From Spirochaetia bacterium (GTDB lineage: Bacteria; Spirochaetota; Spirochaetia; Treponematales; Treponemataceae), in contig CAAGIS010000054.1 in the NCBI GenBank assembly GCA_900769985.1, positions 1-13,507 of the forward strand: 13,507 bases of DNA, written 5' to 3'. Shown here piece by piece: positions 5,514 to 13,274 of the stretch. The translations under genes and the position numbers were made by a program. The notes beneath the pieces were generated by a model. That model worked only from the letters and a program-made list of their open reading frames with translations, did not search any database and was not told the origin of the DNA. Within the stretch, counting starts at the first letter, position 1. Each line of letters begins with the position of its first letter.

Positions 5514-7451
5514 ATGAATTTACTGTCTATAAGCAATTTGTCAAAAATCGGTCGTGAAGAACCTTTGTTTACTGGCGTGACATTCGGACTTAACGAAGGC
5601 GAAAAAGCCGCATTAATCGGACGTAACGGAACAGGTAAATCGACACTTTTGAATACGATTGCAGGAGTTCTTCAGGCTGATGAGGGAACAGTTGTCTTTA
5701 ACAAATCAAGCGGAATTTCGTTTTTGCCGCAGAATCCGGTTTATCAAAAAGACGACACAATCAGAGACCACATCTTTAAAAGTGAAAGTGAAAAATTAAA
5801 AATCATTCGCGAATATCAAGAGCTTTGCGTTCAGCTTGGCGAACTTAACACAGCAAAACAAAATCGTTACGAAGAACTTTCTGACATTATGGAAAAAAAA
5901 GATTTGTGGAACTACGAATCGCAGATTTCTTCGATTTTAAGTACTCTCGGCATTACGGATATGTCGCGCAAAATGGGTTCTCTTTCTGGCGGAATGATAA
6001 AGAAAGTCGCGCTTGCTCAAGTTCTCGTAGAAGATACAAAACTTCTTTTGCTTGATGAACCTACAAACCACCTCGATATAACGACAATCAGCTGGCTGCA
6101 AGAATATCTTAAAAACACAGACCGCGCAGTTTTGATGGTTACGCACGACAGATATTTTTTAGACAACGTGTGCACGAATATTTATGAACTTGACAGGCAT
6201 CAGTTAAAACTTTATCAGGGAAACTATTCAACTTATCTTGAAAAAAAACAGACAGAAATAGAAATTGCACAAAATACTGACCGCAGAATCGAAAGCGTTT
6301 TGCGCTTTGAACGCGACTGGCTTTTGAGAGGACCGTGCGCACGAGGAACAAAAGCAAAGGCGAGAATTCAGCGTGATATGGAATTAATCAACCGCGAGAA
6401 ATTCCATCAGGACAAAGGATTTTCGTTTGAAGTAAAAGGCAGAAGGCTTGGCGGAAAAGTTCTCGAACTTCACAATATTTCAAAAAATTTTCCGAAAGGT
6501 TATGTAAGTGAAAATTCAGAAAATAAAATTCCTGTAATAAAAGATTTTTCATACAATTTTACAGCCGGTCAGAAAATCGGAATTTTTGGAAACAACGGAA
6601 CAGGAAAATCTACGCTTTTAAATATCATTACAGGCGCAGTTTCAGCTGATACAGGTTCTGTCGTTACCGGCGAAAATACTCATATTGGTTATTATCAGCA
6701 GAATCCTGTTTTTAAAAATACAGAACTGACAGTTCTTGAATACATTAAGGAAGTTGCCGAAAACGTTACGATGAACAACGGCAAAACTTATTCAGCATCA
6801 AGATTTCTTGAAGAATTCGGCTTTGAAGGGAAAATTCAATATTCGCCAGTTTCGACTTTGAGCGGCGGGGAACGCAAGAGACTTTTTCTTGTGAGGCTAT
6901 TGATTTCAAATCCTAACTTTTTGATTCTTGACGAACCTACGAATGACTTTGACATTTTTACGATGAACATTCTGGAGCAGTTTTTAACTTCTTTTGAAGG
7001 CTGTCTTTTAATCGTAAGTCATGACAGATTTTTTATGGACAAAGTTGCAGATACACTTTTTATTCTTGAAGATGACGGTGAAATTTCTGGATTTGTCGGA
7101 AAATGCTCTGAATACATTGAATATCTTGAAGAAAAGAAAAAAGAAGCTGAACTTAAAGCTAGCGAAGAAAAAGCTAAAGAACGCGAAAGACAAAAACTCG
7201 CTGCCACCTCCGTTCCAGAAAAACCTTTGCAAACTCCGGCCACCGCTGTGCAGAAAAAACTTTCGTTCAAAGAACAAAAAGAATTTGAGCAGCTCGAAAA
7301 AGATATCGAAATTCTTGAAGCGCGCAAAATAGAACTTGAAGCCCTGATGTCCGGGCCTGATTACTCAAATCTTGCAGAATACACAAAAGAATATAAGTCA
7401 GTTTCTGAAACGCTTGAAGGAAAATATTTACGATGGGAGGAACTGGGGTAG
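5514..7451 (+). CDS. ABC-F family ATPase, Uup-like
   Basis: This 645-residue protein has two ABC cassettes and no membrane segments, so it is a soluble ribosome-associated ATPase and not a transporter. Cassette 1 has Walker A GRNGTGKST (36-44), LSGG (157-160), DEPTNHLD (181-188) and the His switch THDR. Cassette 2 has GNNGTGKST (359-367), LSGGE (449-453), DEPTNDFD (473-480) and SHDR. The linker carries WLLRGPCARGTKAKARI (269-285), typical of the Uup subgroup. The charged C-terminus (about 535-645) is a coiled-coil like Uup's extra domain. Related proteins act in translation factor or ribosome-assembly roles, and the exact function here is unknown. I chose the ATG at 5514 because MNLLSISNLSK matches the normal family start. 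An upstream in-frame TTG at 5436 would add 26 residues unlike the family and would lie inside the promoter. It converges with the Nudix gene, 10 bases away. Confidence 0.92.
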   Translation: MNLLSISNLSKIGREEPLFTGVTFGLNEGEKAALIGRNGTGKSTLLNTIAGVLQADEGTVVFNKSSGISFLPQNPVYQKDDTIRDHIFKSESEKLKIIREYQELCVQLGELNTAKQNRYEELSDIMEKKDLWNYESQISSILSTLGITDMSRKMGSLSGGMIKKVALAQVLVEDTKLLLLDEPTNHLDITTISWLQEYLKNTDRAVLMVTHDRYFLDNVCTNIYELDRHQLKLYQGNYSTYLEKKQTEIEIAQNTDRRIESVLRFERDWLLRGPCARGTKAKARIQRDMELINREKFHQDKGFSFEVKGRRLGGKVLELHNISKNFPKGYVSENSENKIPVIKDFSYNFTAGQKIGIFGNNGTGKSTLLNIITGAVSADTGSVVTGENTHIGYYQQNPVFKNTELTVLEYIKEVAENVTMNNGKTYSASRFLEEFGFEGKIQYSPVSTLSGGERKRLFLVRLLISNPNFLILDEPTNDFDIFTMNILEQFLTSFEGCLLIVSHDRFFMDKVADTLFILEDDGEISGFVGKCSEYIEYLEEKKKEAELKASEEKAKERERQKLAATSVPEKPLQTPATAVQKKLSFKEQKEFEQLEKDIEILEARKIELEALMSGPDYSNLAEYTKEYKSVSETLEGKYLRWEELG

Positions 7452-7461
7452 GAGAGAGCGC

Positions 7462-7866
7462 TTACAAAATCTCCTCAAGTTTTCCCAAAATCAGCCTGTC
7501 CGCCGGGAGCCAGTCCACAGAATAAAGCGTTTCCCGCGTAAGCCATTTTGCATCCTCGTGTTCCAAAAGTTTTAAGCTGCCAGAAACAACGGAACACAAA
7601 ATGCAGTGCATCGTAAGGTGAAAAGAAGGATAATCGTATTCCACTACCCCAAGTTTTTTTTCTGCCTTTACTTCCGTGTCAAGCTCCTCGTGGATTTCGC
7701 GGACAATGCACTCCTCGGGCGTTTCGCCAGGTTCAAGTTTTCCGCCGGGAAATTCCCAGCCGCCTTTAAAATCGCCGTAGCCACGCTGGGTGGCAAAGAG
7801 TTCCTTTTTTTGAGTCTGCGGATTTGTGCGCACGATTATGGCGGCGCTTACGAGGATGTGTTTCAT
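7462..7866 (-). CDS. Nudix (MutT-like) nucleoside triphosphate pyrophosphohydrolase
   Basis: This 134-residue single Nudix domain should hydrolyse a nucleoside triphosphate or similar pyrophosphate to the monophosphate. The Nudix box G-x5-E-x7-R-E-U-x-E-E is complete in GGKLEPGETPEECIVREIHEEL, at about residues 41-62. Asp replaces the usual last Gly, as in many MutT/NTP-PPase proteins. GGWEFPGGK precedes the box as in MutT. Its ATG (7866-7864) overlaps the TGA of the upstream helicase gene as ATGA, so the two are co-transcribed and translationally coupled. MutT-type enzymes clean oxidised or modified nucleotides. Coupling to a helicase/nuclease suggests a role with that protein, but the substrate cannot be read from sequence. 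Confidence 0.9.
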   Translation of the reverse strand: MKHILVSAAIIVRTNPQTQKKELFATQRGYGDFKGGWEFPGGKLEPGETPEECIVREIHEELDTEVKAEKKLGVVEYDYPSFHLTMHCILCSVVSGSLKLLEHEDAKWLTRETLYSVDWLPADRLILGKLEEIL

Positions 7867-10814
7867 GCGGTGTGTCCTTCAAGATAATTATATAAATGAT
7901 TTGGAACTGGAGTTTCCATATCAAACTGAATGTTTACGACAGAGTCTCCAGAAATCATCTTTGTGTCTTCAAACGAATTATATTTCATTTTGCCCAAATA
8001 GTAAAAATCATTTCCTTCGGCATCATCTTTTTTTACAAAAAGCATAATTTTTATTTTATTTTTTGGCTGATTGATAAGAGCTGCAACTTCATCAGATTTT
8101 GAAGTACGTCTGCTTCTGCTCATCCAGCTAAATCGTGTATTGTCAATAAAAACATCTTCGTATTTTGTAGAATCAGAAATATCATCTTTTTTATTGTATG
8201 TTACAAAAATTGGACAGGTAAAATCTTCTGTAGAAGTTTCTGTTTTGTAGCCGTAAACAGTAGATGAACAGTCGTTTTTCCAGTTTAACAGTTTACAGAC
8301 ATCTTTGCGCGAATACTTTCTATATAATACAAGATTATCGTTGTAACGGATTTCATTTTGCTTTAAGGTTGCCCTTTTTATTGCATATGAAAGAATGTCT
8401 AGAAGTTCCTCTTTATAAACTGGATTTTCAATAAGAATTGAAAAATCTTCTGTGCGCGAAAAGCATTTTTTTTCTGCATCGAGTTTTACATAAGTGATTT
8501 CGCCATATTTCTTTTTATCAACTTGAGTATAGAAAGCAGGTGAAAGCAAATTTTCAATTCCTTTTAAATCTTTTTCGTTGAGTTTTACGCCATAAGAATT
8601 CAATTTATCAGAAAACTCATCAATAGAAATATTTTTGTTCTGACAAAGAAGTTTTAAAAGCAGGATTTCATGAAGGCGGATTCCATGAGCAAATTCAAGC
8701 GAAAAAAACTGTAAAGAGCAAAGTTCTTTTGGAGTAAGTTTCGGTTCCGTTTTTTCTATTTTACATTTAAATGCATAATAACTTCCGGAATAATCAATAA
8801 ACAATAGAGGATCGATAAAACCATTTTCCACAAAATCCATCATTGAAGGGATTTTATTTTGACCAAGCCGCATTTTTAATTTTAAGTATTCTTCTTTTAA
8901 AAGTTTCAGCTGCTTAAAAGAAGTCTGGTTTATTGCATCAAAAATCTTTTGCCTTGCAACTTCATTAATCTGTATCGTGCTTGACCCGGGAAGATTTGCC
9001 GAACCATTTGAAAGTGCACGACGCAAATTATCTTTGTTATATGAATTATCACCAAAAAGTGCGATTGGAATAAAAAAGTTGTTCTCGTAATTTCCGATAA
9101 AATCAATAACGCTTACATAAGATTTTGATTTATCCTTTCGTAATCCCCTGCCCAACTGCTGAACAAAAATAATTGCAGATTGTGTCGGGCGAAGCATTAC
9201 AACTTGATTCACGCATGGAATATCAACTCCTTCGTTAAAAATATCCACGCTGATAATATATTGCAAAGGGTCTGAATCGCTTTCAAGCCGGCAGATTGCA
9301 GCTTCCCTTTCAGAGTCAGAATTTTCGCCAGTAAGATAAATCGAACAAAATCTGTCATTATTCAAAGCTGAACTCAATTCACGGGCTTCTTCGATTCTGC
9401 TGCAAAAAATCAAACCTTTGACTGGACAATCATTTGATTTGTATAGTTTTATTGCACGCTCAATGTGGGTAATCCGTTCCTCTGAAACGAGTTTTGAAAA
9501 ATCTGACTTATCATCGATTAATTCTCCATTAACTGTTAAATCGCTTAATCCATAATAATGAAACGGACAAAGCAAATTTTCTTCCAGTGCTTTTTGAAGT
9601 CTTATTTCATAGGGAATATTATTGTGAAACAATGCAAATATATCAAAACCATCTGTACGTTCAGGAGTGGCAGTAAGACCTAACAAAAACTTAGGTGTAA
9701 AATAATCTATAATTTTTTTGTAACTTTCCGCTCCCGCATGATGAACTTCATCGATAATAATGTAATCAAATGTATCTTTGGAAAATGAATAAAGCGTTTC
9801 ATCTTTTGCAAGGGTGAATATAGAAGCAAATAAAAAATCTGAATCCATCTCTTTTTTTGAACCGTTCAAAAATCCAGTTTTGATATTTGGAAGCAGTGTT
9901 CGAAAACTTTTTTCACTTTTATTCAAAATCATGTCGCGGTGTGCAACATATAAGACTTTTTTTGGAGAAAACTGCTGTACATCAAAAATAGAAAGATAAG
10001 TTTTTCCAGTTCCAGTTGCTGCAATCAAGAGAGCACGATTTTCATTTCTTGAGCGAAGTTCGGCAAGGCTTGTCATTGCTTCTTTTTGCATGCTGTTTGG
10101 AACAATTTCAAGTTCGTCGGAATTTTTTTCTTTTATTTCGATTCCATCAGTTTCTAAAGTATGTTCAATTTTTATTTCATTTAACACTTCTCGCGAAACA
10201 GATTGAAGCCTTACTTTCTTCAGATTATAATCAATTGTGTAATCGGTTATCCAATCATTTGTAACAATGTCTGCTTCATTCCAGATGCGTTCAAATTCTT
10301 CTCGCACGCTAAAAACTATCTGACCGTCTGTAAGTGATAAAAATTTTATGCTCCATTCCTGATTTTGACTTAATGCGCTTGCAGTTAAATTTGCGCTTCC
10401 AATTATTATTGAATGATAATTGCTCTGCTTAAAAATATATCCTTTAGGATGAAAGCCACCTTTTGTATAAGCACGAACTTCAATATTCGGAAATTCAAGA
10501 AGTTTTGAAAGCGAACCTGGGGAAGTAAAATTCAAGTAGTTTGTTGTAAGAATTCGCCCTTTTATATTGTGAGATGCAAGATAATCAAGTTTTTGCAGAA
10601 TACATGCCAGCCCAGAATCATTTATAAACGCCACAGAAAAATCAAACGATTCGCAAGTTTCAAGTTCTTCACTCAAAGCCGAAAGAATTTTTTTACCATT
10701 GTGCCAGTCATTCACCAAAAGTGCAGGCATTGTAAAACTGTCAGACGGCAATTCATTAGAAATAAAACTGCTATTGAGACTTTTAAGTAAATCTTCTTTT
10801 CTTACAGGCCGCAT
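7863..10814 (-). CDS. Phospholipase D-like / SF2 helicase / DUF3427 protein
   Basis: This is a 983-residue multidomain protein. Residues about 30-190 form a phospholipase-D-type (COG3886-like) nuclease module with H122-x-K124 (FHPKGYIF) and GSANLT (139-144). The acidic residue of a full HKD motif is not seen at its normal place. Residues about 235-600 are an SF2 helicase of the SSL2 type: Walker A ATGTGKT (266-272), DEVH (355-358), TATPERTDG (381-389), FNEGVDIP and the arginine finger motif QQLGRGLR (552-559). From about 600 on the sequence resembles DUF3427, ending in a basic and aromatic block (RFSWMSRSRRTSKS). From memory, this domain combination recurs near Nudix genes and in defence or DNA-repair settings. 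GAGGT eight bases before the ATG sets the start. Its stop overlaps the Nudix start. DNA is the probable substrate, and the biological role is not proven. Confidence 0.88.
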   Translation of the reverse strand: MRPVRKEDLLKSLNSSFISNELPSDSFTMPALLVNDWHNGKKILSALSEELETCESFDFSVAFINDSGLACILQKLDYLASHNIKGRILTTNYLNFTSPGSLSKLLEFPNIEVRAYTKGGFHPKGYIFKQSNYHSIIIGSANLTASALSQNQEWSIKFLSLTDGQIVFSVREEFERIWNEADIVTNDWITDYTIDYNLKKVRLQSVSREVLNEIKIEHTLETDGIEIKEKNSDELEIVPNSMQKEAMTSLAELRSRNENRALLIAATGTGKTYLSIFDVQQFSPKKVLYVAHRDMILNKSEKSFRTLLPNIKTGFLNGSKKEMDSDFLFASIFTLAKDETLYSFSKDTFDYIIIDEVHHAGAESYKKIIDYFTPKFLLGLTATPERTDGFDIFALFHNNIPYEIRLQKALEENLLCPFHYYGLSDLTVNGELIDDKSDFSKLVSEERITHIERAIKLYKSNDCPVKGLIFCSRIEEARELSSALNNDRFCSIYLTGENSDSEREAAICRLESDSDPLQYIISVDIFNEGVDIPCVNQVVMLRPTQSAIIFVQQLGRGLRKDKSKSYVSVIDFIGNYENNFFIPIALFGDNSYNKDNLRRALSNGSANLPGSSTIQINEVARQKIFDAINQTSFKQLKLLKEEYLKLKMRLGQNKIPSMMDFVENGFIDPLLFIDYSGSYYAFKCKIEKTEPKLTPKELCSLQFFSLEFAHGIRLHEILLLKLLCQNKNISIDEFSDKLNSYGVKLNEKDLKGIENLLSPAFYTQVDKKKYGEITYVKLDAEKKCFSRTEDFSILIENPVYKEELLDILSYAIKRATLKQNEIRYNDNLVLYRKYSRKDVCKLLNWKNDCSSTVYGYKTETSTEDFTCPIFVTYNKKDDISDSTKYEDVFIDNTRFSWMSRSRRTSKSDEVAALINQPKNKIKIMLFVKKDDAEGNDFYYLGKMKYNSFEDTKMISGDSVVNIQFDMETPVPNHLYNYLEGHTA

Positions 10815-10843
10815 GATTTATACCTCAAAAATTTGTACACTTT

Positions 10844-10855
10844 AAACGGTCGTTT
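10844..10855. other. Short palindrome with a 2-base centre next to the recombinase gene
   Basis: AAACG (10844-10848) and CGTTT (10851-10855) are perfect inverted arms around the dinucleotide GT, in the 128-base gap between the divergent helicase and recombinase genes. Serine invertases recombine at imperfect palindromes with a 2-base centre, so this could be one crossover site or an operator. No second copy was found in the window. The rest of the gap shows no convincing -35/-10 pair on either strand. Confidence 0.25.
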
Positions 10856-10942
10856 TGGGTGATGGGAAATGTGTGTTACAAAAAGGCTGGCGGCATTGCA
10901 AAAAATCTCCACAATCTTACATTTTTTTAATATCTTTAAAAT

Positions 10943-11581
10943 ATGATTTATGGTTATATTCGGGTAAGTACGGACAAGCAGACTGTGGAAAATCAGCGGT
11001 TTGAAATTCTGGAATTTGCAAAACGCAATTCCATTGTTCTTGACAGCTGGATTGAAGAAACAGTGAGCGGAACAATCAGGCCGGAAAATCGCGCGCTTGG
11101 AAAACTTCTTGATTCCATCCAAAAAGATGACCTGATTATCTGCTCGGAACTTTCGCGGCTTGGACGCAGCCTTTTTATGATAATGTCAATCCTAAACAAG
11201 CTGATGGAAAAAGGTGCACGCATCTGGACAATCAAGGACGGTTACAGGCTTGGCGATGACATTCAGTCAAAGGTGCTCGCTTTTGCTTTCGGACTTTCGG
11301 CTGAAATTGAGCGGAACCTTATAAGTCAGCGGACAAAAGAGGCTCTTGAACGGAAAAAAGCAGAAGGTCAAAAACTCGGACGGCCAAAAGGGAGCACAAG
11401 CGATGCTTCAAAACTGGACGGAGCAGAAATCGGTGCCACAATTATGCTTATGCAGGGAATTTCTGTAAATCAGATGGCAAAACTCTACGGCGTCCACAGG
11501 AATACGGTTAAAAAGTTCATCACCTCAAAAAAACTTGGTTCCAGGGAAAATATCGAACGGATGCTGAAATTAATCGGGTAA
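10943..11581 (+). CDS. Serine site-specific recombinase of the Mpi DNA-invertase type
   Basis: This 212-residue small serine recombinase of the resolvase/invertase family breaks and rejoins DNA through a phosphoserine link. The catalytic Ser9 sits in YIRVSTDKQ, with Arg7. The second active-site block is ELSRLGRS (69-76, Arg72 and Arg75). The long dimerisation helix region EIERNLISQRTKEALERKKAEG (121-142) leads through LGRPKG to a C-terminal helix-turn-helix (about 165-197, ISVNQMAKLYGVHRNTVKKF). The run of motifs VENQRFEI, WIEETVSGT, DLIICSELSRLGR, ARIWTIKDGYRLGDDI and KVLAFAFGLSAEIERN strongly recalls the Bacteroides fragilis master invertase Mpi. That enzyme flips many promoters around the genome. 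The ATG at 10943 has no ribosome binding site. No invertible segment is visible nearby, so any targets would be elsewhere. Confidence 0.88.
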   Translation: MIYGYIRVSTDKQTVENQRFEILEFAKRNSIVLDSWIEETVSGTIRPENRALGKLLDSIQKDDLIICSELSRLGRSLFMIMSILNKLMEKGARIWTIKDGYRLGDDIQSKVLAFAFGLSAEIERNLISQRTKEALERKKAEGQKLGRPKGSTSDASKLDGAEIGATIMLMQGISVNQMAKLYGVHRNTVKKFITSKKLGSRENIERMLKLIG

Positions 11582-11590
11582 AACTTAAAC

Positions 11591-11656
11591 TTCCCTCATA
11601 AAAATGTAATGTCATCTTGAAAGTTCCCTCAGAAAAAATGTAATTGCCATCAAAAA
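11591..11656. repeat. Two-copy direct repeat with 33-bp period
   Basis: TTCCCTCA followed by an A run and ATGTAAT occurs at 11591 and again exactly 33 bp later at 11624. Weaker look-alikes are CTCAGAAAA at 11680-11688 and TCCCTAGAAAAATG at 11737-11750. It lies in the 315-base gap between the recombinase and ATPase genes, which otherwise holds only the repeat families listed next and no credible gene. Confidence 0.6.
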
Positions 11657-11688
11657 AGTCCTCTGATACGAAAAATTTTCTCAGAAAA

Positions 11689-11728
11689 CCGCCAACGTCT
11701 GTATTAAATTTCCGCCAAAGTCTGTATT
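11689..11728. repeat. Two-copy 17-bp direct repeat
   Basis: CCGCCAA-C/A-GTCTGTATT is present at 11689-11705 and 11712-11728, with one mismatch and a 23-bp period. It differs in sequence from the repeats on either side. Confidence 0.7.
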
Positions 11729-11767
11729 TGTGTTTATCCCTAGAAAAATGACACTTTTTACTCAAAT

Positions 11768-11899
11768 TGCCCCGATTCTGTTACAAAAACAAACACAAAA
11801 TGCCCCGATTTTATTACAAGAATAAACGGAAATTGCCTTGATTTTATTACAAAATATAGATAAAATTGCCTTGATTCTGTTACAAAAGAGGTTAATATG
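11768..11899. repeat. Four-copy iteron array, 33-bp period, upstream of the DUF4143 ATPase gene
   Basis: Units start at 11768, 11801, 11834 and 11867, each exactly 33 bp apart. In every unit about the first 21 bases are conserved as TGCC-YY-GATT-Y-T-R-TTACAA-R-A, and the remaining ~12 are variable but AT-rich. The fourth unit ends on the ATPase start codon (11897-11899). The regular spacing, near three helical turns, would place bound proteins on one face of the DNA. It is not a CRISPR array: the variable parts are too short and no cas genes are present. Confidence 0.85.
11838..11866 (+). promoter_or_regulatory. Promoter of the DUF4143 ATPase gene inside the iteron array
   Basis: TTGATT (11838-11843, within the third iteron core) and TAAAAT (11861-11866) are separated by 17 bp. 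Transcription would start near 11873, inside the fourth iteron. AGAGG at 11887-11891 is the ribosome binding site, five bases before the ATG. Occupied iterons would cover both the -35 box and the start site. Confidence 0.55.
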
Positions 11900-13270
11900 G
11901 CTTTTCTGAGGAATATTTACAAAGGTCTTGAAGAATGGAAAAACAATGACACTCATAAGCCTCTTGTCATTCGCGGTGCCAGGCAAGTTGGAAAAACTAC
12001 GGTTATCAGGGAATTTGGCAAATCTTTTGATACTTTTATCCAGCTTAACCTTGAAAAAAGCAGCGACAGAAAATTTTTTACGGATGAATTGAATCCAAAT
12101 ATAACATTTCAGCGAATTTGTCTTGAAAAAAAAATAGAGCCAAAGGGGAAAACCCTTATTTTTTTAGATGAAATTCAGAATTCGTCTCAGGCAATCGCAT
12201 TGCTAAGATATTTCTACGAGGAGATGAGCGAGCTTTATGTAATCGCAGCAGGTTCTCTTCTTGAAATTTTGATGGAAAAACATAAGATAAGTTTTCCAGT
12301 AGGGCGTGTAGAATATCTTTATCTTTTTCCGATGACATTTAAGGAATTTCTTCTGGCTGCCGAAGAAACACAGGCACTCGAACTTTTGGAAGAAGTTCCG
12401 GTAAAAAACTGGGCCATTCCAGCTTTGTCAAAACTTTATAAAACTTATGCCCTTGTCGGCGGAATGCCTGAAGCTGTGGCTAAGTTCATTGAAACCAAAG
12501 ACATCACTAAAGTTTCTGCCATTTATAGAAATCTTTTTACATCATATATTGATGATGTTGCAAAATATGCCTCTAATAAAAATGAAGAACAGATTTTGAC
12601 TCAGTTTATTGAAGCAGCTCCAAAAGAAACCGGCAAAAGAATTACTTTCGAGCGTTTTGCAAATACAGGCTATCGTTCGCGGGATGCAGGAGAAGCACTT
12701 CGAAAACTTCAGAGGGCTATGCTGATTTATCTTCGCTATCCAACAACTGATTTAATTCTTCCTCTTCAGACTGACACAAAGCGCAAACCTCGCCTTCAAT
12801 TTTTAGATACAGGACTTATAAATTTTTCTACAGGAATTCAGGGAACATATTTTACGGAAGAACCAATTGATACTATGTATAACGGCATGATTGCAGAGCA
12901 ACTTACTGGCCAGGAACTTTTAGCTTCAACTTTTTATGAAATGAAACCTCCTCTCTTTTGGGTAAGGGAAGAAACACGCTCAAATGCAGAATTGGATTTC
13001 ATTATTATTGAAAATTCAAAAATAATTCCTGTTGAAGTAAAGTCTGGCAAGACAGGAAGTTTACGCTCCCTTCATTCATATATTGACAAAACAGGAACAG
13101 AACTTGCAGTGCGGCTTTATTCCGGTGAATTTTCAGTAGAAAAAGCTGTTACTCCAATGGGTAAAAATTCTTATACACTCATAAACCTCCCGCTTTTCTT
13201 GGCAAGTATGATTGGCGATTATGTGAGATTAGTTGAAAAAACGAATGTCGTGCCTTTGCCGCTGCATTAA
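11897..13270 (+). CDS. AAA ATPase with DUF4143 domain (COG1373 type)
   Basis: This 457-residue ATP-binding protein has Walker A GARQVGKTT (27-35), Walker B TLIFLDEIQ (Asp91, Glu92), a sensor AAGSLLE (118-123) and a likely arginine finger Arg137 in FPVGRVEYLYLFPMTFKEF. The DUF4143 part carries YALVGGMPEAV (184-194). Near the C-terminus AELDF (364-368) and IPVEVKSGK (377-385) give Asp367, Glu380 and Lys382, the pattern of a PD-(D/E)xK nuclease-like fold. The family is widespread and highly duplicated in archaea, spirochetes and other anaerobes, and its function is not established. No membrane segment is visible. The start is set by AGAGG at 11887-11891. A second member of the family follows 94 bases downstream, and both genes have their own array of short upstream repeats. 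Confidence 0.9.
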   Translation: MAFLRNIYKGLEEWKNNDTHKPLVIRGARQVGKTTVIREFGKSFDTFIQLNLEKSSDRKFFTDELNPNITFQRICLEKKIEPKGKTLIFLDEIQNSSQAIALLRYFYEEMSELYVIAAGSLLEILMEKHKISFPVGRVEYLYLFPMTFKEFLLAAEETQALELLEEVPVKNWAIPALSKLYKTYALVGGMPEAVAKFIETKDITKVSAIYRNLFTSYIDDVAKYASNKNEEQILTQFIEAAPKETGKRITFERFANTGYRSRDAGEALRKLQRAMLIYLRYPTTDLILPLQTDTKRKPRLQFLDTGLINFSTGIQGTYFTEEPIDTMYNGMIAEQLTGQELLASTFYEMKPPLFWVREETRSNAELDFIIIENSKIIPVEVKSGKTGSLRSLHSYIDKTGTELAVRLYSGEFSVEKAVTPMGKNSYTLINLPLFLASMIGDYVRLVEKTNVVPLPLH

Positions 13271-13274
13271 AAAT

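Noticed and set aside
7008..7332. Open frames on both strands within the ABC-F C-terminal region
   Set aside because: They are low-complexity Lys/Phe/Ser-rich shadows of the coiled-coil coding sequence, without ribosome sites.
10815..10942. Invertible promoter next to the Mpi-like recombinase
   Set aside because: Only one palindrome is visible. No second inverted copy was found that would define a flipping segment.
11768..11899. CRISPR array
   Set aside because: The variable parts are about 12 bases, the repeats are imperfect, only four units exist, there are no cas genes, and the array is fused to a promoter and start codon.
11762..11986. Minus-strand open frame with an 11-residue repeat (CN-R/K-I-K/G-A...)
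   Set aside because: It arises because the 33-bp iteron period is a multiple of three. It starts antisense within the ATPase gene, has no ribosome site and ends in the array. The DNA repeats explain it better.
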